Assembly: GCA_028289305.1 (NCBI GenBank)
Contig: JANQQO010000109.1
Span: 1 to 10,376, forward strand
Reading direction: 5' to 3'
Source: Rickettsiales bacterium
GTDB lineage: Bacteria; Pseudomonadota; Alphaproteobacteria; Rickettsiales; JANQQO01
DNA: 10,376 nucleotides
A program made the position numbers and the translations under genes. This document shows positions 1-7,500 of the stretch, one piece after another; the first letter of the stretch is position 1; every line of letters starts with the position of its first letter. The notes under the pieces are model-generated. The model was given only the letters and a program-made list of their open reading frames with translations, had not been told where the DNA came from and did not search any database.

Positions 1-1329
1 GGGGTGGGTAAAACTTCGCTTGCGAAATCGATCGCTGAAGCCACGGGCCGTAATTTTGCCCGTATTTCGCTGGGTGGTGTACGTGATGAAGCGGAAATCC
101 GCGGTCACCGACGCACCTATATCGGCTCACTGCCAGGAAAAATCATCCAGTCGATGAAAAAAGCCAAAACGTCTAACCCGCTCTTCCTGCTCGATGAGGT
201 CGATAAAATGGGCACCGATTTCCGTGGTGACCCAGCCTCTGCGCTGCTTGAGGTTCTGGATCCTGAGCAGAATAGCGAGTTCAACGACCACTATCTTGAG
301 GTGGATTACGACCTCTCGGATGTCATGTTCATCACCACTGCCAACACCATGAACATCCCCAAACCCTTGCTGGATCGCATGGAGGTGATTCGCCTCTCTG
401 GCTATACCGAGGATGAAAAATGTGAGATCGCCAAGCGCCACCTGATCCCGCGCCAGCGCAAGGCACATGGCTTGAAGAAAAAAGAGTGGAGCCTGTCAGA
501 CGAAGCGCTGCGTGAGGTTATCCGCAAATACACGCGCGAATCTGGTGTGCGTAATCTCGAGCGTGAAATCGCCAAGCTCGCGCGTAAATCGGTGAAGGAA
601 ATTCTTTCCACTAAGCGCGAGGCGGTGCATGTCACCTGCAAGAACCTGCACAAATTCGCGGGTATTGAGCGTTTTGATTATGGCCGTGCGGATGAAAAAG
701 ACCGCGTCGGTGTCACCACCGGCCTTGCCTATACCGAAACCGGGGGCGATTTGCTCGCGATTGAAGCCGTGCTTATCCCCGGCCGCGGCCGCCTCACCAT
801 CACCGGGAATGTGCGTGATGTGATGAAAGAATCCGCGCAAGCGGCCTGGAGCTATGTGCGCTCGCGCTCGCTTGAATTCGGCATCACTCCGCCGCAATTC
901 CAGAAAAACGATATCCACATCCACGTGCCCGAAGGCGCCATCCCGAAAGACGGGCCCTCGGCAGGTGTGGCGATGTGTACCTCGATCATTTCCGCGCTCA
1001 CCGGCATTCCGGTCAGCAAAACCGTGGCGATGACCGGGGAAATTACCCTGCGTGGCCAAGTCACACCGATTGGTGGCTTGAAAGAAAAACTGCTCGCAGC
1101 GCTCCGCGGTGGCATTGAAACCGTGCTGATCCCGGAGAAAAACGCCAAGGATCTGGAAGAAATCCCGCCCAATGTGAAGAAAGGCGTCACTATCGTGCGT
1201 GTTTCTACCGTTGAGCAGGTGCTGGATGCGGCACTCACCGCGCCGATCACTCCCACCACCTGGGAAGGCGATGGCGCAGACTTACCCGCAGAAGACGATG
1301 ACGGCGCCGAAGACGTCCTCACGCATTAA
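1..1329 (+). CDS. lon: ATP-dependent Lon protease, C-terminal part (5' end outside window)
   Basis: Cytoplasmic ATP-dependent serine protease that unfolds and degrades misfolded and regulatory proteins as a homohexamer. The reading frame is open from base 1, so the gene begins upstream; 442 codons are present of the roughly 800 usual for bacterial Lon. The window opens inside the Walker A loop (GVGKTS, codons 1-6). Walker B follows as [12 protein letters not shown] (Asp-Glu at 193-198), and the AAA+ lid carries the conserved [17 protein letters not shown] segment. The protease domain has the catalytic Ser in DGPSAG (codon 958-960) and the catalytic Lys in GGLKEK (codon 1087-1089), 43 residues apart as in E. 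coli Lon (Ser679/Lys722). A short acidic tail ([14 protein letters not shown]) ends the protein before TAA. All visible catalytic residues are intact. hupB follows on the same strand after 420 bases, a common alphaproteobacterial arrangement. Confidence 0.98.
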   Translation, partial: GVGKTSLAKSIAEATGRNFARISLGGVRDEAEIRGHRRTYIGSLPGKIIQSMKKAKTSNPLFLLDEVDKMGTDFRGDPASALLEVLDPEQNSEFNDHYLEVDYDLSDVMFITTANTMNIPKPLLDRMEVIRLSGYTEDEKCEIAKRHLIPRQRKAHGLKKKEWSLSDEALREVIRKYTRESGVRNLEREIAKLARKSVKEILSTKREAVHVTCKNLHKFAGIERFDYGRADEKDRVGVTTGLAYTETGGDLLAIEAVLIPGRGRLTITGNVRDVMKESAQAAWSYVRSRSLEFGITPPQFQKNDIHIHVPEGAIPKDGPSAGVAMCTSIISALTGIPVSKTVAMTGEITLRGQVTPIGGLKEKLLAALRGGIETVLIPEKNAKDLEEIPPNVKKGVTIVRVSTVEQVLDAALTAPITPTTWEGDGADLPAEDDDGAEDVLTH

Positions 1330-1352
1330 TAGGTTCTTAAAATAACGCTCAA

Positions 1353-1392
1353 GCGCCGTCCGTCTCCGCTCTTCGAGCTACGCCGCGACAGG
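1353..1392 (+). repeat. Diverged intergenic repeat, copy 1
   Basis: This 40-base stretch resembles the reverse complement of 2478-2520. Both run GCGCC, then GTCCGTC, then a CTTCG(A/G)GCTA(C/T)GCCG core, and end GACAGG, with small gaps. It contains a tight GCTC-TTC-GAGC hairpin. Two copies in opposite orientation in non-coding DNA suggest a dispersed palindromic repeat family. The alignment was made by eye, so its significance is uncertain. Confidence 0.5.
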
Positions 1393-1595
1393 CTTAGGCT
1401 GCGCTCCCACTTGGTCGCTAGTCGTCGCCTATGGCTCCTCCACTCTCTGCCTCCTCTGTCTTCTAAACGCAATCCTGAGGCGACATTTCATCACCGCTGC
1501 TCCACCTGTGCGTACACAATATATATAGGGCGCTGAGCGCGCTTTCGCACAGCCTTCCCGTTATTTTTCCCGGATTTGTTCAATTTTAGGACGAA

Positions 1596-1646
1596 ACAAG
1601 TAAAAAAATTGCTGTTTTTCGCCGCTTCGCGCACTTTTTTACTTGT
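1596..1646. repeat. Long inverted repeat upstream of hupB
   Basis: A 12-base arm ACAAGTAAAAAA (1596-1607) pairs perfectly with TTTTTTACTTGT (1635-1646). After a small internal loop the pairing continues with TGC (1610-1612) and GCA (1631-1633). Because the A-run precedes and the T-run follows a hairpin core, it could act as a weak terminator in either direction, after lon or against antisense transcripts. It could equally be a regulatory structure in a long hupB leader. The AT-rich stem argues against a strong terminator. Confidence 0.5.
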
Positions 1647-1665
1647 AATTACTTTCTTTCAGTGC

Positions 1666-1695
1666 TTCATTACCAGGGTAGTTCGCGCCTATACT
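1666..1695 (+). promoter_or_regulatory. Possible hupB promoter
   Basis: TATACT at 1690-1695 is a good -10 match (5 of 6 to TATAAT). It lies 18 bases after TTCATT (1666-1671), a weak -35 with 3 of 6 matches. Transcription would start near 1702, giving a leader of about 48 bases before the hupB GTG. The assignment is tentative because the -35 is poor. Confidence 0.35.
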
Positions 1696-1736
1696 TAGTT
1701 TTTGAGCATAGGCCCCTTGTCAAAACCGTAAACTAT

Positions 1737-1742
1737 AAGGAG
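1737..1742 (+). promoter_or_regulatory. Ribosome binding site of hupB
   Basis: AAGGAG lies 7 bases before a GTG codon at 1750. This strong Shine-Dalgarno match, together with the family-typical N-terminus MNKNELI, fixes the start at GTG although it is not ATG. Confidence 0.85.
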
Positions 1743-1749
1743 TAGAAAG

Positions 1750-2025
1750 GTGAACAAAAACGAACTTATCGAATCTGTTGCAAAAGCAGCAGGCATTAGC
1801 AAAGCAGAAGCAAGCCGTACCATTGATGCTACTTTCCAAGCTATTTCTGGTCAGCTGAAAAAAGGTGGGCAAGTACGCCTGGTTAACTTTGGCACCTTCC
1901 TGGTGAGCAAAAGAAAAGCAACCCAAGGCCGCAACCCTCGCACCGGTGCTCCTATTAAAATCCCAGCATCGAAACAACCGAAGTTTCGTCCTGGCAAATT
2001 GTTGAAAGAAGCTGTGAACAAATAA
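1750..2025 (+). CDS. hupB: HU family DNA-binding protein
   Basis: Small, basic nucleoid protein that binds the DNA minor groove as a dimer, bending and compacting DNA without strong sequence specificity. The 91 residues match the usual HU length. The N-terminal helical dimerisation part begins MNKNELIESVAKAAG. The beta-sheet saddle has VNFGTF (45-50). The arm carries RNPRTG at 61-66, with the DNA-intercalating Pro at 63, followed by IPASK (71-75) and a C-terminal helix. The start is GTG, supported by AAGGAG seven bases upstream. A strong hairpin terminator lies 25 bases after the TAA, so hupB appears to be a single-gene unit, possibly with some read-through from lon. IHF is less likely because IHF subunits carry different arm and C-terminal signatures. 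Confidence 0.97.
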   Translation: MNKNELIESVAKAAGISKAEASRTIDATFQAISGQLKKGGQVRLVNFGTFLVSKRKATQGRNPRTGAPIKIPASKQPKFRPGKLLKEAVNK

Positions 2026-2050
2026 TCACGCTTCTTTTTTTGCATTTAGA

Positions 2051-2081
2051 AACGGGCGGCGTCTTCGTCGCCCGTTTTTTT
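2051..2081 (+). terminator. Rho-independent terminator of hupB
   Basis: AACGGGCG (2051-2058) pairs with CGCCCGTT (2069-2076). Three further pairs, including one G-T, close on a TCTT loop at 2062-2065, giving an 11-pair stem. A run of seven T residues ends at 2081. Confidence 0.93.
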
Positions 2082-2113
2082 ATGCCCCCTTCTTAAGCGG
2101 ATCGCGTTTTTCC

Positions 2114-2203
2114 TTGTCATTATCGCTAAAATGCGGTACACCAGGCGCCGCAAACGCGGCTCGTGCCTAAGAACACAGCCTCGTGATCACAGAATTGTAT
2201 AGA
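2114..2203 (+). promoter_or_regulatory. Possible tRNA-Val promoter region
   Basis: Two candidates are visible. TTGTCA (2114-2119) is followed after 17 bases by TACACC (2137-2142), with a good -35 and poor -10. Closer to the tRNA, TATAGA (2198-2203) would start transcription a few bases before the mature 5' end at 2216, but it has no clear -35. A GCCGC-AAAC-GCGGC hairpin (2147-2160) lies between them and would fall in the leader if the first promoter is used. Sequence alone does not choose between them. Confidence 0.3.
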
Positions 2204-2215
2204 TTCACCCCTAAA

Positions 2216-2291
2216 GGGCGGTTAGCTCAGCTGGTAGAGCAACTGGTTTACACCCAGTAGGTCGGCGGTTCGATCCCGTCACCGCCCACCA
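2216..2291 (+). tRNA. tRNA-Val, anticodon UAC
   Basis: A complete 76-base cloverleaf including encoded CCA. The acceptor stem GGGCGGT pairs with ACCGCCC, followed by discriminator A and CCA (2289-2291). The D arm is GCTC...GAGC. The anticodon stem ACTGG/CCAGT encloses the loop TTTACAC, with anticodon TAC at 2249-2251, reading GUA and other GUN valine codons. The T arm is GGCGG, loop TTCGATC, CCGTC with one G-T pair. It follows the hupB terminator, the order found in many alphaproteobacteria. Confidence 0.98.
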
Positions 2292-2300
2292 CCCGCTTTC

Positions 2301-2349
2301 GCTAATTTTGCCAAAGGCAAAATGTAGCTTCAGCGCGACGGGCTGAAGC
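2301..2349. repeat. Two overlapping hairpins just after tRNA-Val
   Basis: Hairpin one: GCTA plus ATTTTGCC, loop AAA, GGCAAAAT, a bulged G, then TAGC (2301-2328), a 12-pair stem. Hairpin two: GCTTCAGC (2327-2334) pairs with GCTGAAGC (2342-2349). They share two bases at 2327-2328, so full pairing of both is mutually exclusive. They may stop the tRNA transcript or mark its 3' processing region, but no T-run follows either. Confidence 0.55.
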
Positions 2350-2437
2350 GTGTGAAGCGGATGTCGCGCCGTAACGAAGTGAAGGCGGACAGTTCGAACT
2401 TAGTCGCCTATAGCCCACCAGGCTTCACTCTTTTAAG

Positions 2438-2462
2438 CTACGCCTGGCGCAGCCAGGAGTAG
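2438..2462. repeat. Tight intergenic hairpin
   Basis: CTAC, mismatch G, CCTGGC, loop GCA, GCCAGG, mismatch A, GTAG: a near-perfect 25-base hairpin with a GC-rich core. There is no T-run on either side, so it looks more like a palindromic repeat than a terminator. Confidence 0.55.
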
Positions 2463-2477
2463 GGAGATTAGAGCGGC

Positions 2478-2520
2478 CCTGTCCGGCATAGCCCGAAGGG
2501 CGACGACGGACTGATGGCGC
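2478..2520 (-). repeat. Diverged intergenic repeat, copy 2 (inverted)
   Basis: Reading on the - strand this matches the repeat at 1353-1392 along most of its length, with a four-base insertion near the start. Inside it, GTCCG (2481-2485) pairs with CGGAC (2507-2511), and GCCC-GAA-GGGC forms the tip, so the unit can fold into an imperfect hairpin. Confidence 0.5.
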
Positions 2521-2643
2521 ATCCCGCCACAACATCGAGCTAAACGCGCGTTATAACACTTATGCCCTCTTAAAACGTTAGCGAAGAAGGTGCTGGTGTC
2601 AATCCAGAACGCGCGGAGGAGAAATTTACAGGAATCTTAGAAT

Positions 2644-4593
2644 CTAACGTGTCGGCGTATCACCCATCTGCTCTGCACGTTCTACCTGAACCCTTGGGTG
2701 CAATAAGCGTGCATCTTTTTTGCGGGCTTCGCGCCATTTCCCATGGTCATTCATCCGCCCTTCTTTTAAATCCTTCATCGCACGCTCAAAGGCGCGTTTA
2801 GCGGTGCCCATGGCTTCGTGTAATACATGGCGCGGATTAGCACCAATTTCCGTCGCCGCATCGCCAACCACGTAGATGCCCGGGCGCGGAGAGCGCGTAG
2901 AAATAATATCTACCATCCCATTTTCCTCTACATGAAACTCCCTGGCCAATTCCGTTTGCGCTTTTGCTGTGGTTTTAAAGCCCACTGCTTCAATCACCAA
3001 ATCACAAGGAATATCAACCGTATCCACCACTTCCCAGCTTGTGCGGTGTTGTTTGCTGAACCTTGCTTCATGCGGGTTTTTCAGCTCACGTATGTCAATA
3101 CGCACGCCGCTAACATGCCCATCGTCCCCAATGAGGAATTCGGTTGGTGATACGGAATGCCTTTGTTCGCCACCATATGCAGCAAATAATTTGCCCGAAC
3201 TGCCTATTTTCAGGCCATCAAACCCATGGGGCCATAATACATCTTCACTTCTTTCTGTTTGTTTAGGCTGACGAATGAGAACGGTAATCTCACCTGGCTC
3301 CCTACCATTTTCGCGCGCCCATTCCACCTGCCGCGCCACCCATCCTTTTACATCCTCTCCGGTATCACCACCAGCAATGATCACCACATTTTTATCGCCG
3401 AGGAACATATCCGTATCACCAAAATCCATCGCTACCGATTCTTGGCTTTGCCCAGGCGATAAATCCACAGGCCTTCTGGCATGCTGGCGCATTTGATCCC
3501 TATACATCTCATCTAAGAAGGTGAGCGCAGGGATAACTCCAGGGGTCTCCACCTGAACGACCTCCTCTCCACCCAGATCTTCCGTCGCCACACCCACCAC
3601 ATTTTGGTCCTTATCGGCGACCAATGTATGAATCTCTGTTGCCGTTTTTTCGGTATAGCGCCCTTTGATATTGAGCTCTACTGGCGACATACCCACACCC
3701 GGCGCCAAAGCCACAATATCGTGGTCATCCACAAAGTCATCAGCGGGATAGGTTGCACTTCCTACCTCCACACCATGTACAAGCCTAACATTCCCCATAC
3801 CTTCCAACATCTTAAAATGCTCGGTGATATAATCATCGCGCGCTTTCCAGGGAGGGATATTGCGCCATTGGCCACCGAAATTCTTGTGATAATCCTTACC
3901 TTCAAAATCGCCTTTCTGCTCGTATACCGTTACCTCAAACCCGGCACGCGCATATTCCCATGCCAGCTGAAAGCCCGCCGGCCCAGAACCAACAATGCCC
4001 ACGCTCATAGGGCGTTCTGTCTTTGTGTACTTATCAGTGGTAAATTGCGAAATTTCCGTTTTAGGATAGAGCAGCTTATGCAGCCCAAATTCCCACCCAA
4101 TTTTATCCAAGAAAGCACCATTAAACGTGATGCTGACGGCTTGCTCCGGCTGAGTTGCCGCATGCACGCAGGCTGGCTCGCACGCGGCAGCGCAATATTG
4201 CTCAATAAACACTGGAGAGCTATTGCCAAAAGTGAGAAAAGCCTCCAGCACACTACCGGTGGAAAGCAACTGTTGCATCTTCATAACTGGTTTTTTAAGC
4301 CCACAGCCATCATCTGACAGTGTACAATTTTGCTGCACACAGGTGCAGCGGGCAGATTGATCCGTCGCGTCTTGAAGCACAGGAAGCTCCACCTCAATGC
4401 TAATATCCCCTACCATGGTATCCTCAGGGCGATAGCGTAGCCCTTCTGGCTGCTTTAATGTGGGAGCATTATCCTTGCCAGCAAACGCACTCGGATTTTT
4501 CTTATACTTTTCCAACTCCGCCACAATATGTGGGTCTAACAGCTCCTTCGCCTCCTGAACGGTGACATCTCTATAATGCTTCTTCTGTGCCAT
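2644..4593 (-). CDS. Glutamate synthase small-subunit-like (GltD-like) Fe-S/FAD oxidoreductase, enlarged
   Basis: Probable NAD(P)H-oxidising partner of the large protein encoded just upstream, passing electrons from NAD(P)H through FAD and Fe-S clusters. An N-terminal extension of about 80 residues precedes a Cys-rich domain with Cys 83, 85, 90, 97 and then Cys 134, 138, 142 (CAAACEPAC, like the family's CPxPCExxC). The FAD Rossmann fold has VGIVGSGPAG (198-207), followed by the dinucleotide-type VTVYEQ strand. The NAD(P)H fold has AGGDTGED (407-414), and the closing FAD motif is YVVGDAA (574-580). Typical GltD is about 470-490 residues; this one has 649. The excess lies in the N-terminal extension, between the folds, and in a charged tail. 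The first Cys group has spacing C-x1-C-x4-C-x6-C, unlike the usual C-x2-C-x4-C-x2/3-C. ATG start lies 2 bases after the upstream stop, suggesting translational coupling. Other members of the family (for example DPD- or NfnB-like subunits) are possible, but the GltB-like neighbour favours GltD. Confidence 0.85.
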   Translation of the reverse strand: MAQKKHYRDVTVQEAKELLDPHIVAELEKYKKNPSAFAGKDNAPTLKQPEGLRYRPEDTMVGDISIEVELPVLQDATDQSARCTCVQQNCTLSDDGCGLKKPVMKMQQLLSTGSVLEAFLTFGNSSPVFIEQYCAAACEPACVHAATQPEQAVSITFNGAFLDKIGWEFGLHKLLYPKTEISQFTTDKYTKTERPMSVGIVGSGPAGFQLAWEYARAGFEVTVYEQKGDFEGKDYHKNFGGQWRNIPPWKARDDYITEHFKMLEGMGNVRLVHGVEVGSATYPADDFVDDHDIVALAPGVGMSPVELNIKGRYTEKTATEIHTLVADKDQNVVGVATEDLGGEEVVQVETPGVIPALTFLDEMYRDQMRQHARRPVDLSPGQSQESVAMDFGDTDMFLGDKNVVIIAGGDTGEDVKGWVARQVEWARENGREPGEITVLIRQPKQTERSEDVLWPHGFDGLKIGSSGKLFAAYGGEQRHSVSPTEFLIGDDGHVSGVRIDIRELKNPHEARFSKQHRTSWEVVDTVDIPCDLVIEAVGFKTTAKAQTELAREFHVEENGMVDIISTRSPRPGIYVVGDAATEIGANPRHVLHEAMGTAKRAFERAMKDLKEGRMNDHGKWREARKKDARLLHPRVQVERAEQMGDTPTR

Positions 4594-4595
4594 GT

Positions 4596-7500
4596 TTATC
4601 TACCCATGCTACTCGGTTCTTCCCGGTGATAGCGCCTACGACTTGCGGCCTGCGGCTCTATACCACGCCGGCCAAATTCCGCTTCCAGCCACTCCTCTTG
4701 CGCAGTACGATGTCCTGGACCATCTTGTTCTCTCCGACGCAGATTCACGCGTTCTAACGTGTTGAGCTGTTGATCTTTATACTGCTCTAAGAAATGCGAG
4801 ATACCCACCGAATATTTAGCAATCTCTTGCTCTGGATTTTGCTTCAGCGCCTCTAAGCGCGCTTTCCCGTGCGGTGAATTGGTCCGCTCTACGTGTTGTT
4901 CTAGCATCTGCGTCACATGCTCCACAAACTCCGCACGCTCCGATAAATTATGCACATTGATATATTCCCCATCCACATGCTCTTTGAGCTTCTGCTCTGG
5001 GTCATAGCGCACGTAAAACAAGCCGGTGGAATTGGTACCAATATCATATCCCAGATCCGACACATCTTCTCCCATCACACCGCTTTCTTTCAGCTGTGGA
5101 TCAAGCCCCAAATCCAGCACAAAACCATCGGTGACAAAATGCATGGAGAAATCCCCCACACCCTCACACACCGCTTCTAAGCCAGAAGCGCAGGTAAACG
5201 CCTCTGCGCTCAGCGGCGCGTTCACAAATGCCTTACCACCCGTGGCATAGGCAAAAGCATGTTTACCCACGCGCACGCTTTTTTCTTTATTGCTGGGGTT
5301 GATCGCAATCACCGCATTAGTACCCATACCCCACCCCACCGCATCACCGGTATGGCCATCGATATTAATCGTCATACCACCCGTGGCAAAACAGCCGAAA
5401 TTATGACCCACACTACCAAGCGTATCTGGCTGGTTTCTGTCATACACCCCCTTGACGTTAAACACATAGCTATCTTCTTTCTTAAACGCCCAGGCCTCGG
5501 TTATTTTGTCATTTAGAGCCTGAATTTCTTTGATCTTCTGCTTAACTGTATCGCTATCCTTATAATCACCTTCAATCTCTTTCCAGAGGGTCATATCGGC
5601 TTCACGCTGTTTTCTATTTAGCCAGAGTGTACGTTCCGCAGCTTCGGCCTCACCAAGGTCTTCTGCTGATATTTTGAAATCACCGAAATGCTTTCCAAAC
5701 GCGGCCCGTACCTCATCATATAACGGCCCACGCCGTGCCGCGATATGCTCCTTCATCGCCTTATTCAGCCCAAATATTTCTTCCTCCAGCGCCTCAAGTT
5801 CGTCATAAAGCGCCTTGGTCTCCATAATCTGATACGTGTCGATCACCGTGTGTAATTTAGCACCAAACACATGATCTTCATTGGTGGCCAGCACCTCCAC
5901 CTCCATCGTGCGGTTATTTTCCACTGCCTCCTTCAGCTGGTCCATATACTGATCATCGAGAATCTCTTTCTTCCTAAACCGCTCTTTAAGCTCCGCCTGT
6001 TCCTCTTCAGAAAGCACCACCCTCGCAGATTCTTTTTCCAACCAGTCTTTGTTTTGTTCAATAAGATCTTCGTATTGCTCTCGCGCCCATTTATGAATCT
6101 TCTTGGCCTTGGGGTTGCCAATCACCTCATCCAGATCCGTCCACCCTTTCTCGGTGAGCATTTCCTCAAGCCCGCAGACAATATCAAGGATAAAACGGGC
6201 CACATCGCGTGCATCCCCATCAAACGCCTTCTCATTATTCGCCACACCAGTGACACACCCGCCTTCAATCTTACACTTACGAATATTGCTGCATTTCACC
6301 AAATTCATGAAGAACCAGCCTATCTCCGTCTCATTCGCACCAAGCAGGAAATACGCCATCGCATCACTCGCAGAGTGTATATTCCCCGAGGCGCGTATAT
6401 TGGTGAGGTAGTGATAGCCCGATTCATCAAAGGCAGTACGCGTTTCTTTCACTGCCCGTTCATTGCGTGTGATCGTGTGAAATGACGTATTGGGCTTGGA
6501 TGCAGCCGTACCTCCGCTAGTGCATGCAATATTAACCGAGCCGGTTTTGCCATCACTCTTGGCCACGCCCGCTTCGGATAAAAATTTTGCCGCCCCCATA
6601 GCCGCTGCTAGCGCTTCATGGCTGGCGCCAAATTTAATATCCACCTTCATATCCGGGTGGGTCAGCGCAAACATCTTGAAGAACCACACATTTTCCTCAA
6701 TAGAGTTAATCGGCGTCATATGATAAGGCGCGTGGATAGCCGTGAAGGGGTTCACCCGCCGGCGGAACGCAACATCTTCATACACCTTATCTGGAGGCGC
6801 AATCCCACCAGTGGCCTTCGCCCCTTGCTGTTCTTTCTTATTCATCCGGCCTTTGCCGGTTTCCTGCAGCAACACCGCAGCAAAGGTAACATAGCGCGGA
6901 GTCACACCATGCATGCGTGTACCGAGCTGCAAATCGTTATTCACGTTCAGGAAATCCATCAGGCGCGCGTCATCCAACGAACCCTCGCCGGTCCCTATCC
7001 AGCTATCCAACATCCGCTGCCCTTCGGCGATCGTTTTATGCGCCAACTCGGTGAGCGCCTGCAGGCTCATATTGCCACCAAAAATACGATTCAGAATATC
7101 TTGCCGTAGGGCGGCCCTTTCTTCCTTGGTGCGCTCCACCCTGATCGGGTTTCCATCCTCATCGCGCTTTTGTGCAAGACGAATGAAATTGCTAAGCCGT
7201 GTCGGCGCTTCTTCATTAATTTGAAGAATACGCTCCTCATAATCCCGTGATATTTCGGAGCGCTCATAATTGCCTATTTCTTCATCTTTAAAAGGGCGCC
7301 GTGCTTCATCTGGCGGCTCCCCACCCACAATGCGATCCACAAATTTACCGTCACGATATCCCTGCTGGCCTTGAGCCCGGTCATATGCATACCGCTCCAA
7401 CACCTTGAATATCGCCGTCACCACATTCGGGTTCATGCCATGGGGAATACCGTCTTCTTTCGGCGCCATTAGCCCCGAAGTCGGCACTTCTGGATATTTA

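Larger units (their letters stand above)
1330..1749. other. Non-coding stretch between lon and hupB
   Basis: No convincing gene is seen in these 420 bases. The first part (about 1353-1470) is GC-rich and holds one copy of a diverged repeat that recurs inverted after the tRNA gene. A short GC dyad (GCGC-TGA-GCGC) lies at about 1531-1541. The second part is AT-rich and holds a long inverted repeat (1596-1646), then the probable hupB promoter and ribosome binding site. No clean GC stem plus T-run terminator for lon was found directly after its stop codon. Confidence 0.7.
2292..2643. other. Non-coding stretch between tRNA-Val and the convergent operon
   Basis: No gene is supported in these 352 bases. 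The stretch is dominated by short inverted repeats (2301-2328, 2327-2349, 2438-2462, 2481-2511) and a ten-base palindrome AACGCGCGTT at 2543-2552. The last hairpin sits in the second copy of the post-lon repeat. The tRNA transcript and the - strand operon converge here, yet none of the hairpins is followed by a clear T-run on either strand, so any terminators are not obvious. Confidence 0.65.

Noticed and set aside
496..1059. A 187-codon - strand frame opposite lon
   Set aside because: It lies fully antisense to the conserved Lon ATPase and protease domains, and has His/Arg/Gly-rich composition typical of shadow frames.
1330..1352. Terminator for lon directly after its stop codon
   Set aside because: Only a short AT-rich stretch is present, with no stem and T-run. 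The nearest strong structure is the inverted repeat at 1596-1646.
2361..2462. A 33-codon frame starting MSRRNEVKADSS in the spacer after tRNA-Val
   Set aside because: No ribosome binding site is seen, and its end lies inside a hairpin of a likely repeat. No family resemblance.
3604..4317. A 237-codon + strand frame opposite the GltD-like gene
   Set aside because: It is the antisense shadow of a gene with intact motifs. The translation has no domain features and an unlikely Cys/His/Ile-rich composition.
5871..6485. A 204-codon + strand frame opposite the GltB-like gene, with Leu/Phe-rich stretches like membrane segments
   Set aside because: The hydrophobic runs arise from reading Glu/Lys-rich codons of the real gene in antisense. 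The sense frame carries the 3Fe-4S cysteines and is clearly the coding one.
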